Shown here: in pieces, positions 16,354 to 24,979 of the stretch | Numbering within the stretch: position 1 is the first letter of the stretch | Layout: each line of letters begins with the position of its first letter | Assembly: GCF_016756595.1 (NCBI RefSeq) | Contig: NZ_AP023257.1 | Coordinates: forward strand, 1,752,001 to 1,816,000 | From: Mesorhizobium sp. L-2-11 | Lineage (GTDB): Bacteria > Pseudomonadota > Alphaproteobacteria > Rhizobiales > Rhizobiaceae | DNA: 64,000 nucleotides | Direction of reading: 5' to 3' | Notes under the pieces: generated by a model | The model's database searches: none | What the model was told of the DNA's origin: nothing | Seen by the model: only the letters and a program-made list of their open reading frames with translations | Program-made: the position numbers and the translations under genes

Positions 16354-17889
16354 ATGACAGGTTCCATACTCATAGTCGATGACGATCCCGTGCAGCGCAG
16401 GCTGCTCGAGGCGGCGGTGACGAAATTCGGCCACAGCGCAATCATCACGGATGGCGGCGAGGCCGGTCTCGACGCGCTCGACGGGCCCAATGCGCGCAGC
16501 GTGTCGGTGGTCATCCTCGACCTCGTCATGCCGGGCCTCGACGGCATCGGCGTGCTGAAGGCGATGCGTGAGCGCGGCATCCAGATTCCGGTCATCGTGC
16601 AAACCGCGCAGGGTGGTATCGAGACCGTCGTTTCGGCCATGCGTCACGGTGCTTTCGATTTCGTCGTCAAGCCGGCGTCTCCCGACAGGCTGCAGGCATC
16701 GATCGGCAATGCGCTGAAAGTCGAGGCGGTCGAGGGGGAAGTGAAGCGCACGTCGCGACGGCGCGGCGGCCACCTGACCTTCAAGGACATGATTACGCAC
16801 AGCCCGGCGATGGACCGGGTGATCCGTCTCGGCCAGAAGGCGGCCGCCTCCAACATCCCGATTCTTATCGAAGGCGAATCCGGTGTCGGCAAGGAGCTGG
16901 TGGCGCGCGCCATCCAGGGCAGCGGCGATCGCCGCTCAAAACCGTTCGTTACCGTCAATTGCGGCGCCATCCCCGACAATCTGGTCGAATCGATCCTGTT
17001 CGGCCACGAGAAGGGCTCGTTCACCGGCGCCACCGAAAAACACACCGGCAAGTTCGTCGAGGCGCATTCGGGCACGCTCTTCCTCGACGAAATCGGCGAC
17101 CTGCCGCTCGACGTGCAGGTCAAGCTGCTGCGCGCCGTGCAGGACGGTGAGGTCGATCCGGTCGGAGGGCGGTCGACCGTCAGCGTCGACATCAGGCTGA
17201 TCTCGGCGACACACCGCAATCTTCTGCAGCAGGTCAAGGACGGCAAGTTCCGCGAGGATCTGTTCTACCGCCTGAACGTCTATCCGATCTTCGTGCCGCC
17301 GCTGCGCGACCGTCGCGACGACATTCCGTATTTGGTCGAGCATTTTCTGGACAAGGTTGCGCCCACCGATCCACGTCATCGCCTGCACGGCATTTCGGCT
17401 GCGGCGCTCGCCATGCTGCAGGCCTACGACTGGCCGGGAAATATCCGCCAGCTTGAAAACGCCGTCTTCCGGGCCTCGGTGCTTTGCGAAGGCGATGTGC
17501 TTACCGAAGAGGAGTTTCCGCAGATCCGGGCGCAGGTCGAGGGCACCGTCAACCTCGATGCGCATGGCGTGTTGCCCGCGTCGCCTTTGGTCGCAGAGCC
17601 GCTTGGCGAGGACGCGCACGCCAATAACGGCATCGCTGCAGCCGAGCTCGATCCGCCAGCCAGGCCGGAGTCTCGCTTCGGCACGCTGCGGGCGCTGGAC
17701 GAACGCGGCAATGTGCGGGCGCTGGCCGATGTCGAACTTGAAATGATCAAGCTCGCCATCGACCATTATAATGGCCAGATGAGCGAAGTTGCCCGCCGCC
17801 TCGGCATCGGCCGCTCGACGCTGTACAGGAAGCTCAAGGAATACGGCATCGATCCGGAAACAGGCCGTATCGACCGGCTTGCTTCCTGA
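16354..17889 (+). CDS. Sigma-54-dependent response regulator (NtrC type), no adjacent kinase
   Basis: A 511-residue activator with three domains. The receiver domain (about 1-120) has phospho-acceptor Asp56 in VVILDLVMPG. The AAA+ sigma-54 interaction domain (about 145-385) has Walker A GESGVGKE and the loop GSFTGA, a variant of the canonical GAFTGA. The C-terminal Fis-type helix-turn-helix ends ARRLGIGRSTLYRKLKEYGI. It should activate sigma-54 promoters after phosphorylation. No histidine kinase is next to it, so its partner is unlinked. The last codons belong to a 19-bp unit repeated three times across the stop. Confidence 0.93.
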   Translation: MTGSILIVDDDPVQRRLLEAAVTKFGHSAIITDGGEAGLDALDGPNARSVSVVILDLVMPGLDGIGVLKAMRERGIQIPVIVQTAQGGIETVVSAMRHGAFDFVVKPASPDRLQASIGNALKVEAVEGEVKRTSRRRGGHLTFKDMITHSPAMDRVIRLGQKAAASNIPILIEGESGVGKELVARAIQGSGDRRSKPFVTVNCGAIPDNLVESILFGHEKGSFTGATEKHTGKFVEAHSGTLFLDEIGDLPLDVQVKLLRAVQDGEVDPVGGRSTVSVDIRLISATHRNLLQQVKDGKFREDLFYRLNVYPIFVPPLRDRRDDIPYLVEHFLDKVAPTDPRHRLHGISAAALAMLQAYDWPGNIRQLENAVFRASVLCEGDVLTEEEFPQIRAQVEGTVNLDAHGVLPASPLVAEPLGEDAHANNGIAAAELDPPARPESRFGTLRALDERGNVRALADVELEMIKLAIDHYNGQMSEVARRLGIGRSTLYRKLKEYGIDPETGRIDRLAS

Positions 17890-17939
17890 CAAGGCCAGTT
17901 CTTCCTGACAAGGCCAGTCCTTCCTGACAAGGCAAGCCC
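17883..17939. repeat. 19-bp unit in three tandem copies across the regulator stop codon
   Basis: Units begin TTCCTGACAAGGC at 17883, 17902 and 17921. The first two differ at one position and the third at three more. The first unit contains the TGA stop of the regulator gene and the other two repeat it downstream. Confidence 0.92.
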
Positions 17940-17990
17940 GGACCAGCTTGCCAGCCTGGCATCAGAACGGTTGCCAGTCGTCGATTGGGC

Positions 17991-18004
17991 GTGACGCGCG
18001 TCAC
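17991..18004. promoter_or_regulatory. 14-bp perfect palindrome of unknown role
   Basis: GTGACGCGCGTCAC is perfectly self-complementary and is followed closely by a partial copy (GTGACGCGC). It lies in the 419-base gap before the DUF882 gene. It could be an operator; no matching regulator is identified. Confidence 0.35.
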
Positions 18005-18308
18005 CAGTGACGCGCTTGTCGGCAGTGTTCACGCATTGAGGCGGTTGGTAACGGATCGTGTTCCACGCAAAGCCCGAAACATGATCTAAACCAGCAGTTT
18101 ACCAAGAAACCCCGTGCAATATTTTTGACGGGATATCGCCACGGTATTACCGCATTTCGGCTTCAATAAGCGATGATTAACCATTAGGATCGATATTCGG
18201 ATTCGAACACCACCGCATCCGTTGGTCAAATCCGGGGACAAACGGCAGCCTGCAAGGCCTTTTGATTTGAACAAAGTCGAACGACACACAAACGGGCGGC
18301 ACGATCAC
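18005..18308. other. Upstream region of the DUF882 gene
   Basis: AT-richer stretch without a recognised gene. It presumably contains the promoter of the DUF882 gene. An in-frame ATG at 18222 would lengthen that protein by 29 residues with no signal-peptide character. Confidence 0.4.
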
Positions 18309-20237
18309 ATGAGCGCCTGGCCGAGATGGCTGGCAGCGGTGATTTTCGCCTTGGGCTTCCTTACAGCGGCTGCGACTGGCGCCAGCGCCCAGACACGTTC
18401 GCTGAAACTCTACAACCTGCACACCAAGGAGAAGGCGGAGATCGTCTTCAAGCGCGGCGGCCGCTACGACCAGGCGGGTCTGAAAAAGATCAACGTCATC
18501 CTGCGCGACTGGCGCCGCAACGAGCCGACCAAGATGGATCCGCGCCTGCTCGACCTGGTCTGGGAGGCTTACCGGCAGAGCGGCGCCACCGACTACATCC
18601 AGGTCGTGTGTGGTTATCGCTCGTCATCGACGAACTCGATGCTGCGCAGTCGCAGCAGGGGCGTCGCCAAGAAAAGCCAGCATACGCTCGGCAGGGCCAT
18701 GGACTTCTACATTCCTGGCGTGCCGCTGAAGAAACTGCGCGACATCGGTCTGCGGATGCAGGGCGGCGGCGTCGGGTATTATCCGAGGTCCGGCTCGCCC
18801 TTCGTCCACATGGATGTCGGCAATGTGCGGCACTGGCCTGGCATCAGCCGCCAGGAACTGGCGCGCGTGTTCCCCAACGGCAAGACGCTGCATGTGCCGA
18901 GCGACGGCAAGCCGCTGCCCGGCTATTCACAGGCGCTCGCCTCCTACAAGGCGCGCAAGGGCGCCGGCGCTCCCGCCATCGAAATGGCCAGCGCAGGCGG
19001 CGGCGCCAAAAGATCCGGCGGTCTGCTGGCGGCTTTCTTCGGCGGCGGTGAAGACGAGGCCGATGACAGCGCCGATGTGGCAGTCGCGCCAACGCCGAAG
19101 TCAACCGTGAAGCCGGCGAACGTGAAGCTGGCGACCGCAAAGCCGGCGCCGGCCGCCAGGAACAGCAAGCTTCCGGGCATTGCCATCGTGTCGCCTGAGA
19201 ATGCGAAGCGCGCCGAGATTCCGCAAATCGCCGATGCGCCTGCTGCGGAACCGGAGGAGGGCACGCCGGAAACGATCATCGCGGCGCTGCCGGCGCGCAG
19301 CGTGCCGCTGCCTGATTTCGCCCCGCGTCCGAAGGCCGATGTCGCTCAGCCGCCTGAAAACGTTCCGTTCGGCGTGGCGGATGCCACCGCCACCACAGAA
19401 CAGGCGGTGACGACCGCGCAAGCGCCGGCAAACGCTCCCTTAGGCACGGCCAAACCGTCCGTCGTCGCCAATGCGGTGCAGGTTGCGGCCAACAACATTC
19501 CGTTGCCAACCTGGCGTCCCAATCACTCGCTGCCGGCCGACCTTGCAGCGGCCGACCTTGCGCCGCAGGACAAGGCTGTGCTTCTGGCGCTGGCGGATAC
19601 GGCCGGGGACGGCAAGACCGCTACTGATGTGTTCTCGGTGCTACCGTCGGCTCGGCCCGATCTGGCCCAGCATGACTTGGCCCAGCATGACTTGGCGCGG
19701 GCTGACTTGGCCCAGCCCGAGCTGGTCCAGCCTGACCGGGTCCAGCCTGCCGCGGTCCAGTCTGACGCGGTCAAAGCAGTGCTCGAACGGGTCAGCGCAA
19801 CCGACGAATACCAGGTCGCTTCGCTCTCCCAGCCAAGCTCGGTCTTCGGTGAGCCGGCCAAGGGCAACGCCGCATCGCCGCGCGATGCTGTCTTTGCCCG
19901 CCCGGCTGGCTCCGATCCGGCCGCGGCGATCGGCACCGGTGTGAAGACCACCCGCAAGGCAGCGAGGGCAACCGCCCGCGACCTGAAGCCTGGTCCCAAG
20001 TCCGTGGTGGTCGCCGCCGAACCGAAGGCGGCGCGCTGGGCATTGAACAGCGGCGAGAATGTCGCCACCGTCTCCAGCGCAACGACGGCACCGCGCTACG
20101 CCTATAATATCGTGCACACGCCGCCAACCGAAGTCTATACCGTGGGCTTCCAGGCGGACGATCAGCTGGCCGACGCCAACCGGTTCACCGGCAATGCCGT
20201 CAAGTTCCTGTCGGTCGCCCGCTTCAGGACCGAGTAG
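18309..20237 (+). CDS. DUF882/peptidase M15-like exported protein with long low-complexity tail
   Basis: A 642-residue envelope protein. The signal peptide (about residues 1-26, ending ASA) precedes a DUF882 domain of about 180 residues. Candidate zinc ligands are His and Asp in QHTLGRAMDFY and His in VHMDVGNVRHWPG, the D-alanyl-D-alanine carboxypeptidase-like arrangement, so cell-wall hydrolysis is likely. Residues from about 215 to the end are Ala/Pro/Val-rich and include a stretch of five-residue repeats (DLAQH/DLAQP type). The ATG at 18309 is chosen because it starts the signal peptide. A strong terminator follows. Confidence 0.88.
   Translation: MSAWPRWLAAVIFALGFLTAAATGASAQTRSLKLYNLHTKEKAEIVFKRGGRYDQAGLKKINVILRDWRRNEPTKMDPRLLDLVWEAYRQSGATDYIQVVCGYRSSSTNSMLRSRSRGVAKKSQHTLGRAMDFYIPGVPLKKLRDIGLRMQGGGVGYYPRSGSPFVHMDVGNVRHWPGISRQELARVFPNGKTLHVPSDGKPLPGYSQALASYKARKGAGAPAIEMASAGGGAKRSGGLLAAFFGGGEDEADDSADVAVAPTPKSTVKPANVKLATAKPAPAARNSKLPGIAIVSPENAKRAEIPQIADAPAAEPEEGTPETIIAALPARSVPLPDFAPRPKADVAQPPENVPFGVADATATTEQAVTTAQAPANAPLGTAKPSVVANAVQVAANNIPLPTWRPNHSLPADLAAADLAPQDKAVLLALADTAGDGKTATDVFSVLPSARPDLAQHDLAQHDLARADLAQPELVQPDRVQPAAVQSDAVKAVLERVSATDEYQVASLSQPSSVFGEPAKGNAASPRDAVFARPAGSDPAAAIGTGVKTTRKAARATARDLKPGPKSVVVAAEPKAARWALNSGENVATVSSATTAPRYAYNIVHTPPTEVYTVGFQADDQLADANRFTGNAVKFLSVARFRTE
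19659..19770 (+). repeat. 15-bp imperfect tandem repeats inside the DUF882 gene
   Basis: About seven 15-base units (consensus near GACTTGGCCCAGCAT) encode five-residue repeats DLAQH, DLAQH, DLARA, DLAQP, ELVQP and so on. Units become more divergent toward the 3' end. The length keeps the reading frame, so copy-number change would lengthen or shorten the tail only. Confidence 0.85.
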
Positions 20238-20254
20238 CGGATCGACCAACCAAC

Positions 20255-20289
20255 AAAAAGCCGCGCCGGTAACCCGCGCGGCTTTTTTT
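20255..20289 (+). terminator. Rho-independent terminator after the DUF882 gene
   Basis: AAAAAGCCGCGC pairs with GCGCGGCTTTTT around a short loop, with a run of seven T, about 17 bases past the stop. Confidence 0.92.
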
Positions 20290-20427
20290 ATGATGTGGTT
20301 ATCGCAAAACCGCTGCGCGCCACTCGGGTCAGGCCGGTCGGGCCGATCGGCAGCGACCGTCGACAATTCCTCGCAGCCAATTTCAGTGACAAATCGCAAG
20401 CCTGTAGGATTGGCCGAGACATCCCTC

Positions 20428-20491
20428 CCTTCGTCATCCTAGGGTCTGCGCCGCGTCGCTCCGCTCCTTGCTTGCCCTGGGATGACGAAGG
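20428..20491. repeat. Intergenic palindromic element between DUF882 and eda
   Basis: CCTTCGTCATCCTAGGG (20428-20444) pairs with CCCTGGGATGACGAAGG (20475-20491) with one mismatch around a 30-base GC-rich centre. It looks like a member of a dispersed rhizobial palindrome family; no second copy was found in this window. The rest of the 349-base gap holds no recognised gene. Confidence 0.6.
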
Positions 20492-20586
20492 CGTGGTGGG
20501 ATGTAACCGCCAGCGTTGGACTCCTAGGGCGCGATCACAGCCTCCTTCAGGCGCAGTCAAAGAACCAAATCCTTTGTGCAGAGGAA

Positions 20587-21225
20587 CTATCGCCCGAGCT
20601 TGCTCGCGGCCCGCGCCAGGGCTTCGATTTCGTCCCATTTGCCGGCCTTGACCAAATCGTCCGGCGCCACCCAGGAGCCGCCGACGCAGATGACGTTGGG
20701 CAGGCGCAGATAGTCGCCGGCGTTCTTGTCGGTGATGCCGCCGGTCGGGCAGAATTTGACATCGGCGAGCGGCGAGGCGAATGCCTTGAGCGAGGCGATG
20801 CCGCCCGACTGTTCTGCCGGGAAGAACTTCAGGAAGCGCAGGCCTGCCTCGCGGGCGGCCATGATCTCACCGGGTGTGATGGCGCCGGGCAGCAGAGGGA
20901 CGTCGCTGTCCTTCGCCGCCGCCAGAAGCTCGCGGGTGATGCCGGGGCTGACGATGAACTTCGATCCGGCGGCCGCCGCCTCGCCGAACTGGCTGATGTC
21001 CAGAATGGTGCCGGCGCCGACGATGGCGTCTTCCACCTCGTTTGCCACGAGCCGGATCGCCTTGAGCGCATCAGCGGTGCGCAGCGTGATCTCGATCGCC
21101 GGCAGGCCGCCGCGCGCCAGCGCGCGCGCCAGTGGCACGGCGTCAGTGAGGTTGGCGATCTTCAGCACCGGGATAACCGGTTGGCCGTTGAGGAGCGACA
21201 GGAGCTTTTCGGTCTTGCTGGGCAT
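20587..21225 (-). CDS. eda: 2-dehydro-3-deoxy-phosphogluconate (KDPG) aldolase
   Basis: Cleaves KDPG to pyruvate and glyceraldehyde-3-phosphate in the Entner-Doudoroff pathway. The 212-residue class I aldolase has Glu45 in IEITLRT, the Schiff-base Lys133 in FLKFFPAE, and the VGAGTIL, SPGI and CPTGGI phosphate-site motifs. The start at MPSKTEK has GGAGAG before it; in-frame upstream codons overlap the divergent trhO start region and do not fit the family. Other Entner-Doudoroff genes are not adjacent. Confidence 0.95.
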   Translation of the reverse strand: MPSKTEKLLSLLNGQPVIPVLKIANLTDAVPLARALARGGLPAIEITLRTADALKAIRLVANEVEDAIVGAGTILDISQFGEAAAAGSKFIVSPGITRELLAAAKDSDVPLLPGAITPGEIMAAREAGLRFLKFFPAEQSGGIASLKAFASPLADVKFCPTGGITDKNAGDYLRLPNVICVGGSWVAPDDLVKAGKWDEIEALARAASKLGR

Positions 21226-21416
21226 TTGTCGTCTCTCCGGTATTGATCCGTTCAATCGGTTAGCAGAAGGCCGTTTTTCTGTCCACGAAGCGAAGCGTGT
21301 CGTGATGTCACGCGCTGCCCACAAGTCCGTCAGACCGGCCGCCAAAGCCACCAGGGAGAAGCTGCTCCGCGCGTCGGCCTTGAATCGGCTTTCATGAGCG
21401 TTTAGTGGCTTCGGCG

Positions 21417-22340
21417 ATGACATTGCCCAATCAACCCCTGCGCGTTGCCGCGCTCTACAGGTTTGCCCGGCTCGACGACTTTGAGGCGTTGCGCGCGCCG
21501 CTCGCAGCCTTTTGCTGCGGACGCGGTATCAAGGGCACGCTGCTGCTGGCGCATGAGGGCATCAACGGCACGGTCGCCGGCAGCGAAGCTGACATTGCTG
21601 CCCTCATCGATCATCTCGAATCCATCGAGGGTCTCGCCGGTCTCGAGGTCAAGTACAGCAGCGCCGCGCAGATGCCGTTTCACCGCATGAAGGTGCGGCT
21701 GAAGCGCGAGATCGTCACCATGGGCGTTAGCGACCTCGATCCGGCGGCAAGCGCCGGCACCTATGTCGCACCGGCCGACTGGAACGCGCTGATATCGGAT
21801 GTGGACACGATCGTCATCGACACGCGCAACGCCTACGAAGTATCGATCGGCACTTTCAAGGGAGCGGTCGACCCTGCGACAACGAGCTTTCGCGAATTCC
21901 CGGCCTGGGTCGAGCAGCACCGGGCCGAACTCGTCGGCCGGAAGGTGGCCATGTTCTGCACCGGCGGCATACGCTGCGAGAAGGCAACGGCCTATGCGAA
22001 GTCGCTCGGCTTAGAGGATGTGTTCCATCTCAAGGGCGGTATCCTGAAATATCTCGAAGAGGTGCCCGCCGAGCAAAGCCTCTGGCAGGGCGAGTGCTTC
22101 GTCTTCGACGAGCGCGTCTCGGTGTCGCACGGCCTGGTCGAGGGTGAGGCCGAACTTTGCCGCGCCTGCCGGCATCCGCTGACCGGGCCGGACCTGCTGT
22201 CGTCGAAATACGCCGCCGGCATCTCATGCCCGCACTGCTACGATGCCCGTTCCGACGAGGATCGCGCCCGCTACGCCGAGCGCCAGCGCCAGGTCGAGCT
22301 TGCAGAAGCGCAAGGCAGGGCTCCGCACATCGGACGTTGA
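21417..22340 (+). CDS. trhO: tRNA uridine(34) hydroxylase, rhodanese family
   Basis: Oxygen-dependent hydroxylation of uridine 34 in tRNA, making 5-hydroxyuridine (YceA/TrhO family). The N-terminal domain has the family's [17 protein letters not shown] stretch. The rhodanese domain has active-site Cys181 in [11 protein letters not shown]. The C-terminal part has CRACRHPL and CPHC metal-binding-like Cys pairs. The 307-residue length is normal. An in-frame GTG four codons upstream (21405) is an alternative start; neither has a strong ribosome-binding site. Confidence 0.93.
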   Translation: MTLPNQPLRVAALYRFARLDDFEALRAPLAAFCCGRGIKGTLLLAHEGINGTVAGSEADIAALIDHLESIEGLAGLEVKYSSAAQMPFHRMKVRLKREIVTMGVSDLDPAASAGTYVAPADWNALISDVDTIVIDTRNAYEVSIGTFKGAVDPATTSFREFPAWVEQHRAELVGRKVAMFCTGGIRCEKATAYAKSLGLEDVFHLKGGILKYLEEVPAEQSLWQGECFVFDERVSVSHGLVEGEAELCRACRHPLTGPDLLSSKYAAGISCPHCYDARSDEDRARYAERQRQVELAEAQGRAPHIGR

Positions 22341-22428
22341 AGCGCGTCGCGGCTGAATGGATTCATGCGACCCGCCTTGAGTTATTGTTTTTATGACCCA
22401 CAAACTGGACGCTGACACGTTGGATCTA

Positions 22429-22474
22429 CGCATCGTGCTTTCCGAAAGTTGGTTTCGATTTTCGGCCCAATGCG
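22429..22474. repeat. 46-bp dispersed palindromic element, copy 2
   Basis: Matches the reverse complement of 4711-4756 over all 46 bases except a central block. It lies in the 279-base gap between trhO and the TerB-like gene. Confidence 0.75.
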
Positions 22475-22619
22475 TTGGCCAAGGCAGATCCTGCCATCTC
22501 GTTTGTGCCATCACCGGCAAAGCGCCCATCCGTCATTGTAATGTCCATATGTGGGGCCTACCTGTTCAACGTCCGAAAACCTGCCCGGCGCTTTCGGCCG
22601 GCCAATTCTGGAGGCATTG

Positions 22620-23390
22620 ATGTTCGATCCCAAGAAGCTCCTCAACGATCTGCTCGGCTCGCAGATTCCCGGAACCGGGTCGACCGTGCGCGGCAAAGGG
22701 GGTCAGGCGGTGCAGATGGCCAAGGACAATCCGCTGGCCGCTGGCGCGCTGGCCGCGGTGCTGCTGGGAACCGGCGCTGGCCGTCAGGTCACCGGCACGG
22801 CGGTGAAGCTCGGCGGCCTGGCCGTGGTCGGCGGCCTCGCCTACAAGGCCTACCAGAACTACAAGAACGGCAAGGCGCCGGCTGAAACGCAAGTTGCCGG
22901 TGAACCGGAATTGCTGCCGCCGCCCGCCGACACCAGCTTTCATCCCTCGCAAGCGCCGCAAGGCGAGGACGAATTCACGCTGACGCTGGTGCGCGCGATG
23001 ATTTCGGCGGCAAAGGCCGACGGCCATATCGACGACGAGGAACGGCAAAAGATCGCCGGCAAGCTCAGCCTCGCGGGCATCGACTCCGACGCGGAGAAAT
23101 TCCTGTTGTCGGAACTGGAAAGGCCGCTCGATCTGGATACGCTGGTTGCAGGCGCCAAAACCGACGCCCAGAAGCTCGAGCTCTACACCGCCTCGCGCCT
23201 CGCCATCGATCCGAATACACGTGCCGAACGCGGCTATCTCGATCTGCTCGCCGGCCGCCTCAGCTTGCCCGATGCCCTGCTCGACCATGTCGAGGCGACG
23301 GTGTCGGCGGCAAAAGTGCCGGCGCCAAATGTGCCGGAATCAGCGGTGCCGGAGTCATCGGGCAAGGCAACCGCCAGTTCGCGCTGGTAG
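22620..23390 (+). CDS. TerB-like / DUF533 (YebE) family protein
   Basis: A 256-residue protein. It opens FDPKKLLNDLLG, followed by a Gly/Ala-rich segment with a hydrophobic stretch (about 37-75) that may insert in or associate with the membrane. The C-terminal half (about 115-230) is the acidic helical TerB-like domain with VRAMISAAKADGHIDDEE, a likely metal-binding DxxxDxxE motif. The function is unknown beyond weak links to tellurite resistance and envelope stress. The ATG at 22620 has GGAGG at ideal spacing. A terminator follows about 120 bases on. Confidence 0.88.
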   Translation: MFDPKKLLNDLLGSQIPGTGSTVRGKGGQAVQMAKDNPLAAGALAAVLLGTGAGRQVTGTAVKLGGLAVVGGLAYKAYQNYKNGKAPAETQVAGEPELLPPPADTSFHPSQAPQGEDEFTLTLVRAMISAAKADGHIDDEERQKIAGKLSLAGIDSDAEKFLLSELERPLDLDTLVAGAKTDAQKLELYTASRLAIDPNTRAERGYLDLLAGRLSLPDALLDHVEATVSAAKVPAPNVPESAVPESSGKATASSRW

Positions 23391-23510
23391 GCTTTAGGGC
23401 CGCGCAGAGCGGCAATCTGACGTACTTGCGCGTTAATACCTCGTTTACCCAGGAAGCGCATGATTTTAAGCAGTCGGATCGGCTTTCCTCCTCCCAAGCC
23501 GGTTCAGATC

Positions 23511-23538
23511 AGGGCGGCCGCCAATGGCCGCCCTTTTT
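23511..23538 (+). terminator. Rho-independent terminator after the TerB-like gene
   Basis: AGGGCGGCC pairs with GGCCGCCCT around GCCAAT and is followed by TTTT. Confidence 0.88.
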
Positions 23539-23669
23539 GACGAAGCCGGTTAGCGCGTCACCCGAAATCGGAATCGATTTTTGGGAGCGATCATGCGCAA
23601 ATTCAAAATTGCTCAAAACCATGGTGCTATAGCGTCCTTGCGGGCATGCGGCGCTGCAGGAGGACAGTT

Positions 23670-24425
23670 ATGACAGACTACAAAACAGCCATCGTCACCG
23701 GTGCCGGCACGGGTATTGGCAAGAGCGTCGCCACGGCGCTGCTCAGGTCTGGCTGGAACACGGTGTTCTGCGGACGCCGCAAGCCGGTGCTGGACCAGGC
23801 GATCGCTGAGGCCGGATCGACACAAGCCAAGGCGCTGGCGGTCGCCTGCGACATCAGCAGGGCCGACCAGGTCGACGATCTGTTCGAGACGGTGGCGGCG
23901 GCTTTCGGCCGTGTCGACCTGCTCTTCAACAATGCCGGCACGGGCTACAAGTCGACTTTGATCGACGAGATCCCCGTCGAGGTGTGGAACGACATTGTCG
24001 GGGTCAATCTCACCGGCTCGTTCCTGTGCGCCCGCGCCGCCTTCGGCGCCATGCGCAGGCAGAGGCCGATGGGCGGCCGCATCATCAACAATGGCTCGGT
24101 GTCTGCCTACGCGCCGCGCCCGGGCTCAGTGCCCTACACCGCGACCAAGCACGCCATTACCGGGCTGACCAAGACGCTGGCGCTGGACGGCCGGCCTTAT
24201 GACATCGCCTGCGGCCAGATCGACATCGGCAACGCCTTGACCGACATGGCGCAGGCGATGACGGTCGGCGTGCCGCAAGCCAATGGCTCCATCGCCGCCG
24301 AAGCGGTGATGGATGTCCAGCATGTCGCCGACGCCGTCGTCCATATGGCCAGCCTGCCGCTCGACGCCAATGTGCTGTTCATGACCGTGATGGCGACGAA
24401 GATGCCGTATGTCGGGCGAGGGTGA
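23670..24425 (+). CDS. SDR family NAD(P)-dependent oxidoreductase
   Basis: A 251-residue classical short-chain dehydrogenase. The Rossmann motif TGAGTGIG is near residue 11 and the NNAG motif lies near residue 90. The catalytic Ser is in NNGSVSAYAPRPGS and the active-site YTATK has the Tyr-x3-Lys pair. A C-terminal helix and strand complete the fold. The substrate is unknown. The ATG at 23670 has AGGAGG directly upstream. The gene stands alone, with a terminator before it and convergent genes after it. Confidence 0.92.
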   Translation: MTDYKTAIVTGAGTGIGKSVATALLRSGWNTVFCGRRKPVLDQAIAEAGSTQAKALAVACDISRADQVDDLFETVAAAFGRVDLLFNNAGTGYKSTLIDEIPVEVWNDIVGVNLTGSFLCARAAFGAMRRQRPMGGRIINNGSVSAYAPRPGSVPYTATKHAITGLTKTLALDGRPYDIACGQIDIGNALTDMAQAMTVGVPQANGSIAAEAVMDVQHVADAVVHMASLPLDANVLFMTVMATKMPYVGRG

Positions 24426-24538
24426 GCGGCCGGTTCGCGTAAGCGGAATTCATCGTGCCAGTGGGCACGATGAAAGGCCAACGAACGCCGGGACACTGCG
24501 CAGCAGCGGGGACCCGGCCGGGCGGTGCTCGATTTTCG

Positions 24539-24919
24539 CTAGGACTGGGTGACTGAAAGCGGCACGCCGGGAAGATACAGCGAAATAGGGCGGATTTCGT
24601 AGACGGCGGTCGGATTGACGCGGCGAAAGTCGCGCGCAATCGCGATTGCGGCGTCGCGCGTGGCGCAGTCGACGACGTAGAGCCCCAGCAATTGCTCCTT
24701 GGTCTCGGCGAAAGGGCCGTCGATGACCATTCCGTCCCCCGGCCCGCGCAAGGTACACGCGTCTTGTGTCGCTCCGAGCCGCGCTGCCGGGCCGAGGCTG
24801 CCGTCCCGGTAAAGCCGTTCGTGGATCTGGAGCAGGTCGGTCATCAGCGCCGCATCCTCTTCCGGCGTCAGCGCCGTGATGGCTCCTTCCACGTGGTAGG
24901 CGAGAATTGCGTAGAACAT
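24539..24919 (-). CDS. YCII-related domain protein
   Basis: A 126-residue ferredoxin-like fold protein of the YCII/DGPF family. It shows YAILAYHVEG at the N-terminus and the signature DGPFAETKEQLLGLYVVD. The family is often found beside ECF sigma factors or in small enzyme clusters, and its reaction is generally unknown. No sigma factor is adjacent here. It ends 62 bases before the shared SDR 3' region and is convergent with the SDR gene. Confidence 0.88.
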   Translation of the reverse strand: MFYAILAYHVEGAITALTPEEDAALMTDLLQIHERLYRDGSLGPAARLGATQDACTLRGPGDGMVIDGPFAETKEQLLGLYVVDCATRDAAIAIARDFRRVNPTAVYEIRPISLYLPGVPLSVTQS

Positions 24920-24979
24920 CTGACGTCACCCTTTCTCCGGCGATGAACAAGAACCGATGATCTGCATAGCATATCAGTG

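Noticed and set aside
17991..18014. Possible CRISPR-like or origin-like repeat around GTGACGCGC
   Set aside because: Only one full palindrome and one partial copy; no spacers and no further units.
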